From Kappaphycus alvarezii (lineage: Eukaryota > Rhodophyta > Florideophyceae > Gigartinales > Solieriaceae), in contig NADL03000649.1 of the NCBI GenBank assembly GCA_002205965.3, positions 1,240,001 to 1,304,000 on the forward strand: 64,000 nt of DNA. The letters run 5' to 3'. The notes under the pieces are model-generated. The model worked only from the letters and a program-made list of their open reading frames with translations. It ran no database searches and was not told where the DNA came from. The position numbers were made by a program, and so were the translations under genes. Positions within the stretch are counted from its first letter, which is position 1; each line of letters begins with the position of its first letter. Shown here piece by piece: positions 59,870-64,000 of this stretch.

Positions 59870-60157
59870 CAGTTTGGAAACAAGTTTATATGAGCTAAGC
59901 AAATTTATTCTTCCATGAGACGGAAAGCAAATTGGAGTCAATTTAAACCAAAAAACTTCAATTAGTTTCCTAGCCTCTAAGCGAGGTGGTAGAGACCGCT
60001 ACTTTAGAGTTGGTGACTGGAGCAGCCACTCAGCTTTCACGTCCACTCCTCTCCATCGCCCGTTAACGTCTACTTTAGGAGTTTAGTCGCTCGAAATGAC
60101 TTTCAACTCCGGTATTTAGTGGTTCTCTTTTCCGTTGGCGCCACTTTTACCCTATCA
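59870..60157 (+). repeat. Strongly diverged LTR-like sequence of family C
   Basis: Partial matches in the same order as the last part of the element C LTR: TTTATATGAGCTAAGCAAA, TTTCCTAGCCTCTAAGCGAGG, TGGTAGAGACC, TTTAGTCGCTCG, and the end TTACCCTATCA at 60157. No primer-binding site follows. It is an old solo LTR or a fragment. Confidence 0.5.
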
Positions 60158-62529
60158 AATACCTTAATATACACCATCTACAAGATATTACGTGCAACAT
60201 CCCACCATATCTTTCAAACAATAAGGCATTACACAATCTAACAGGATGAGCCGTAATTTTAGCGACCCTATGAAGTAAGACCTGCACATGTTTGATAAAA
60301 AAGGAAGTCGAATCAATTTTTAGAATCTTTATTTGCATTGAAAAGTGATATGACGAAGGAATTTTCTACTGCACAGAAGATATCTAGGAAGTTTGGATAT
60401 AATTAAAATGTAACAAAAGTATTTGGAACGACTAATGACAATTGACATTATAAGGTCCTGATTATTTCGTGCCGTGGCTTTCGCCGAGAGATATTTGCAT
60501 CATCTGAATTGCATTCCATCCACTGCCGATGGATTGCCCGTGGTGTTGTTCCTACGCTAAGATATATATATGGAATAAAGAATGCCTTCAGCTGAATAAC
60601 GTGCAGAAAATTTGAACTAAACCACACTGCATCTACTAGCGCGTGCAGTACACTTACGAGAAGCCTTTGATCCGTTACCATGCACGAGATATCAACACCG
60701 GCAGCGATGAGCGCCCCGGTCACGACCTTTTGCTCGTGTAGAGCGACAGTAGGCAAGAGGGAGTCGATAATTAAAAATACCTGGGATTATAGCTAGGCTT
60801 TAGGATAGCCTTTGCGAAAGAGCACTAGGTTTGCTATATAATTTAAGTATGAATTTGTTTTCTCGGGAAGCAAAAGATTGACGAAAAGCAATTTTTAACC
60901 GGATAACGCTTATTTTCGTACTGTAGGGAGAATAAATCAGCTGAATTGCAATAAAAACGGCGAAATAATTCTGCAGAAGTGGACAAGCTGTAATGCACCT
61001 TTCCCCTTCTTTCATCATATGTAGTGTAGAACGTAAACTTATGTTTCTTCTGGAGAAAAGCCGAGGACGGAGCTGCCAAAATGTAGATTTTTAATTGAGA
61101 AGGAGGGGTAAAGGATTTTAAATGGGGCTGTGGAGGAATAATTTTAGAGGTCTGGATTGGAGGTTGAGATGGGATGTTAATAGCCTAAGTGTCTTTTTGT
61201 GACCACTAGTGTAGGTAGACTTGCAAAAATGACTTAGAAGCTTATCGAATCTTTGTGTAACCATACCACAATTTGATTTGATTTTTTCCAAGAATGAACA
61301 ATCTTTTGAACTTTGCGTTTTGTAAAAGCCACAAGATCACGTCACGTTGAGGGATTTTTAGAAAATGGAGCAACTGAGGCTCGATTTCTACTTGGGTAGG
61401 ATATGATGATGCAGAGGTAAAGCTTAGAAAGTGTTGAAAGTCAGCAGCACGTCCAGAATCGAACAGGCGCTGTAAGCCTCAGAGACAAATCGTTGGTCCC
61501 TGTCTGAAAAGGTATCTACCTGAGATTATCGATTGTTGAGATCATGGTGTAGTGATGAAATATTACTCGTATTCTACAAAAGAAAGGATAAGAGGACGTA
61601 GCTAAAGCCTCAACTAAATCTTGACGCCGAATTCGAGACGAATGCTATGGCTCAATTTGGAAATGAAAATTGGATTCTTGAAGCGATTACAATTTGCCTC
61701 AATTCCAACCTCGTTTCTCTCGTCACTGCCCCCTGAACAAGTTAGCTTTGATAAAAATCAATGAATCCAGTGACCGTATTAAAAATAGAAAGCAGAATGG
61801 ACTTCTGAAATCTTGAATACCTTCGGACTCTGAATAGATCCTTACAAAATGTCTTCGTTGCATGATTGACTCAATCGGTAAAGATTGAACGATAAAAGCC
61901 TAGATGCGTAGAATTACGGCGTTTAAAGTCATTGAGAGGTAAAAGCTACAATCTTCTCCAAGTCTAGGGATCATTTCTATAACGATGTGATAATTTTATC
62001 CAATATTATTTGTGCTCAGATAAGCAAATAGTGATTAGATAGTGTTTTTTGCTGACTGTTTGGATGTCCAACAGGACAGCGGTCTCAATAATTGCGAGGA
62101 CCTCTCTAAACTGTGCAGCATTGCCCCGGAGGAAAATTGCAACCACCACGTTTACGAAAAACAAGTACTTGATACTTTTTTCGGGTAAGTAAGAGATGGT
62201 GAGGAGACAGATAAAGGAAAAAAACTTTTTCAAAATTTGTCGATGTTAAAAATGGTTTTCAAGTAAAGCAGACGAATACAGTATGACGATGAATCGTAAG
62301 GTTGTTTTTTAGAGGGATGTGAGAGTTTTGAAAGGGTTTGAACGAAAACTGGCGGTTATTCCAGTTACGACACTTACGAAGACCAAAGTGCTAGTCTTGG
62401 TCGTGTAGAACTTAGATGTCAAGCTGAGTAATTCGTACTCGTTACTTTTCGTTCAGTGACTTGGATAGCTCAACCTACATATATACAGTTCTAAATCACT
62501 AGGTCTAGAGTATTGCTGAGGTAATCACC
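60158..62529. other. AT-rich region without a supported gene
   Basis: There are a few minus frames (60448-60756, 60800-61079, 62006-62233). The first begins PTVALHEQKVVTGALIAAGV and could be part of an exon, but no domain or splice pattern supports it. No RNA gene or repeat was recognised. Confidence 0.35.
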
Positions 62530-64000
62530 TTCACACAACAAATGTTGTGAGGACGATGCATTTGATATTGATAATGCCTCGCTGTGACCAAATGAATGTG
62601 GGTCCATGTCTAAATGACCAACCTGTATGTTTCATGCAATTGAATGTAAACCTAAACATTCCCCTCAGGTTTGTCAATGTGTCCCAAACATTCCCATTTT
62701 GCTTATAAGATCTTTGATGTTTGAACCTTTCTAATGGTTTTATCATACCATCAGCGATCATCGAATCTGTGGGTATGTGTTGCAGGACTATTTCCTCCTT
62801 ATTCACATATTCGCGTATAAAAATGGTAAACGACATCTATTTGCTTACTATTTTCTGTAGTAGACGAGTTTTTTAGCAAGCTTTAATCACCACCATGCTA
62901 TCAGCGTAGATAGGAATCGATTGTTGAGGAACTTGGAAATCGATGCAAAGCTTCTAATCCATAGAGCCTACCTTGTTGCAAATGCTTGAACTGTACATTC
63001 AGCTTCAGTAGCAGACGCGGCAACAACAGTCCGAAGTTTCGATTTCCATGAAAAAGATCCTCCATAAACACGAAAACACGTAACCGCTGGTTGATTTCCT
63101 CAACTTGTTACCAGCCCAATCAGAATCAGTGAATCCGTCTATGACAGATTCACTGCTTTCCATATTACATATACTGTAGCCTAGGGTATGTTTCAAGTAT
63201 CGCAACACCCTTTTGGCTACAATCCAACGTAATTTCTGCAGCCGAACTGTAGTAGCTCTCCAGTACTCCAACTGCATACATAATTTCTGGCCTTGTTGTC
63301 ACTGCCAAGTACATGAGACAACCGACGAGCTCGCGGAATGAAAATTTTATCTCGTTTCTGCTTTCATCATGACAGTCAAGATTTGACCTCGCAACCATTG
63401 GTGTATTGGTCGCTCTAGAAGAACTCATACCAAAATTCTCTAAAACATGAAGTGTCTATTGCTTTTGACCAATTCTTATAGTCATTTTCTTTCTATTACG
63501 ACAAATGGCAACACCGAGAAAATACTTTGCTGGCTTCAAGTCTCTGACTTCAAAATGCCGTTTCAGCATGGACCTCAATCTTGACATACCCATTATTTTC
63601 GATTATATTAGTACGTCATCGACATACAAAACGACATACACATAAAGTCCATCACTTTCTTGAAGTAAAGGCATGGATCAGCCGTCGACTGCGTGAATTC
63701 GAGTGTAACATTACACTATGGAACTTAATACCAAAAGCTCTCGATGTCTGCCGTAGGCTATTTATACTCTTCTTTAAGCTTCACTTCTTGCCCTGCCAAG
63801 ACTTGTAATTAAACTTCTTCTGTAGTTCAACTGGTAGAGTAGGCGGCTCCAATATATACCCTCCTCAATTTCACGGTTAGAAAGACTGTTTTGATGTCTA
63901 TTTGTTCAATCTCCAAATCGTGTACAGCAGGCAAATCCCCAATAGAAATCTTACAGTGGTGAACTTGATTACTGGAGCGAACACTAAAAATAATCAATGC
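62530..64000 (-). mobile_element. Decayed copia-type pol (RT and RNase H), running off the right edge
   Basis: The minus strand in several frames shows RT and RNase H typical of Ty1/copia: near 63905-63835 IEQIDIKTVFL; near 63660-63600 a YVVLYVDDVLI-like palm; 63428-63165 NTPMVARSNL and FRELVGCLMYLAVTTRPEIM; 63277-63005 VAKRVLRYLKHTLGYS and DGFTDSDWAGN with RKSTSGYVF; 62836-62531 REYVNKEEIVLQHIPTDSMI. The order and the two motif sets (LVGxLMYLAxTTRPE and DSDWAGxxxxRKSTSGY) are those of copia elements. Stops and frame changes are many. The element starts beyond the window on the right. Confidence 0.82.

Noticed and set aside
60448-60756. Minus frame of 102 residues as a gene
   Set aside because: The composition of the first half is protein-like, but no domain, splice sites or neighbouring exon could be supported.
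62006-62233. Small hydrophobic minus frame as a membrane peptide gene
   Set aside because: Short, in AT-rich DNA, with no context or conserved motif.
63805-63860. tRNA-like stretch TAGTTCAACTGGTAGAGTAGG
   Set aside because: It resembles a D-arm, but no matching T-arm or acceptor stem follows. On the minus strand it is part of the copia RT coding sequence.
1-64000. CRISPR arrays, rRNA genes, bacterial operons
   Set aside because: No regularly spaced direct repeats with unique spacers, no rRNA signature stretches, and gene structure and retroelements are eukaryotic.

Overview
The window is eukaryotic nuclear DNA, most likely from a multicellular red alga (a Chondrus-like florideophyte); this is inferred from the content, not from a database match. 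Host genes are few, short and mostly uninterrupted. Several products point to a cell with both plastid and mitochondria: a DUF4079 membrane protein with a transit-like leader, an HflX GTPase with a presequence-like leader, and an Mzm1/LYRM7-like protein. Everything else is a dense nest of retrotransposons and their debris.

Layout. 1-2430: minus-strand gag/protease remains of a retroelement running off the left edge. 3341-4432: two-exon conserved-looking gene of unknown function. 5916-6976: multi-pass membrane protein gene with a frame break. 7161-8096: NUDT22-like Nudix hydrolase. 8.6-12.7 kb: repeat tails and a decayed non-LTR retrotransposon. 12977-14138: DUF4079 gene and a convergent LYR-type gene. 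14.2-14.9 kb: TGTAC pentamer repeats. 15463-16821: Myb/SANT-like nuclear protein. 17834-19492: HflX. 19.8-22.4 kb: non-LTR debris on both strands.

22785-30586 is a nearly intact gypsy-type element (A, minus strand) with ~1.48-kb LTRs, inserted into an older repeat tail that resumes beyond a GACGAC duplication. 30866-35581 is an old, internally deleted gypsy-type element (B, plus strand) with a perfect TATCG duplication. 40520-41919 is a solo LTR of family A with an AGAGC duplication. 45755-53237 is a third gypsy-type element (C, plus strand) with 720-bp LTRs that look identical by eye. Between and after these lie a MITE-like element, more non-LTR fragments, a hemerythrin-like gene (44063-45019), two diverged family-C LTRs and, at the right edge, decayed copia-type pol.

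Main discoveries. (1) The family-A LTR itself carries a sense-strand reading frame ending in two CX2CX12HX5H zinc fingers. (2) Element C has an extra frame after pol that encodes a tandemly duplicated domain of about 115 residues, joined by an Arg/Ser-rich linker. (3) All three gypsy families share one 17-nt primer-binding site; in A and B it also encodes the first residues of Gag. (4) Frame breaks in A and C, and in one host gene, nearly all have the form of single-base losses, many in short homopolymers, which is either a real mutational bias or a sequence-quality artefact.
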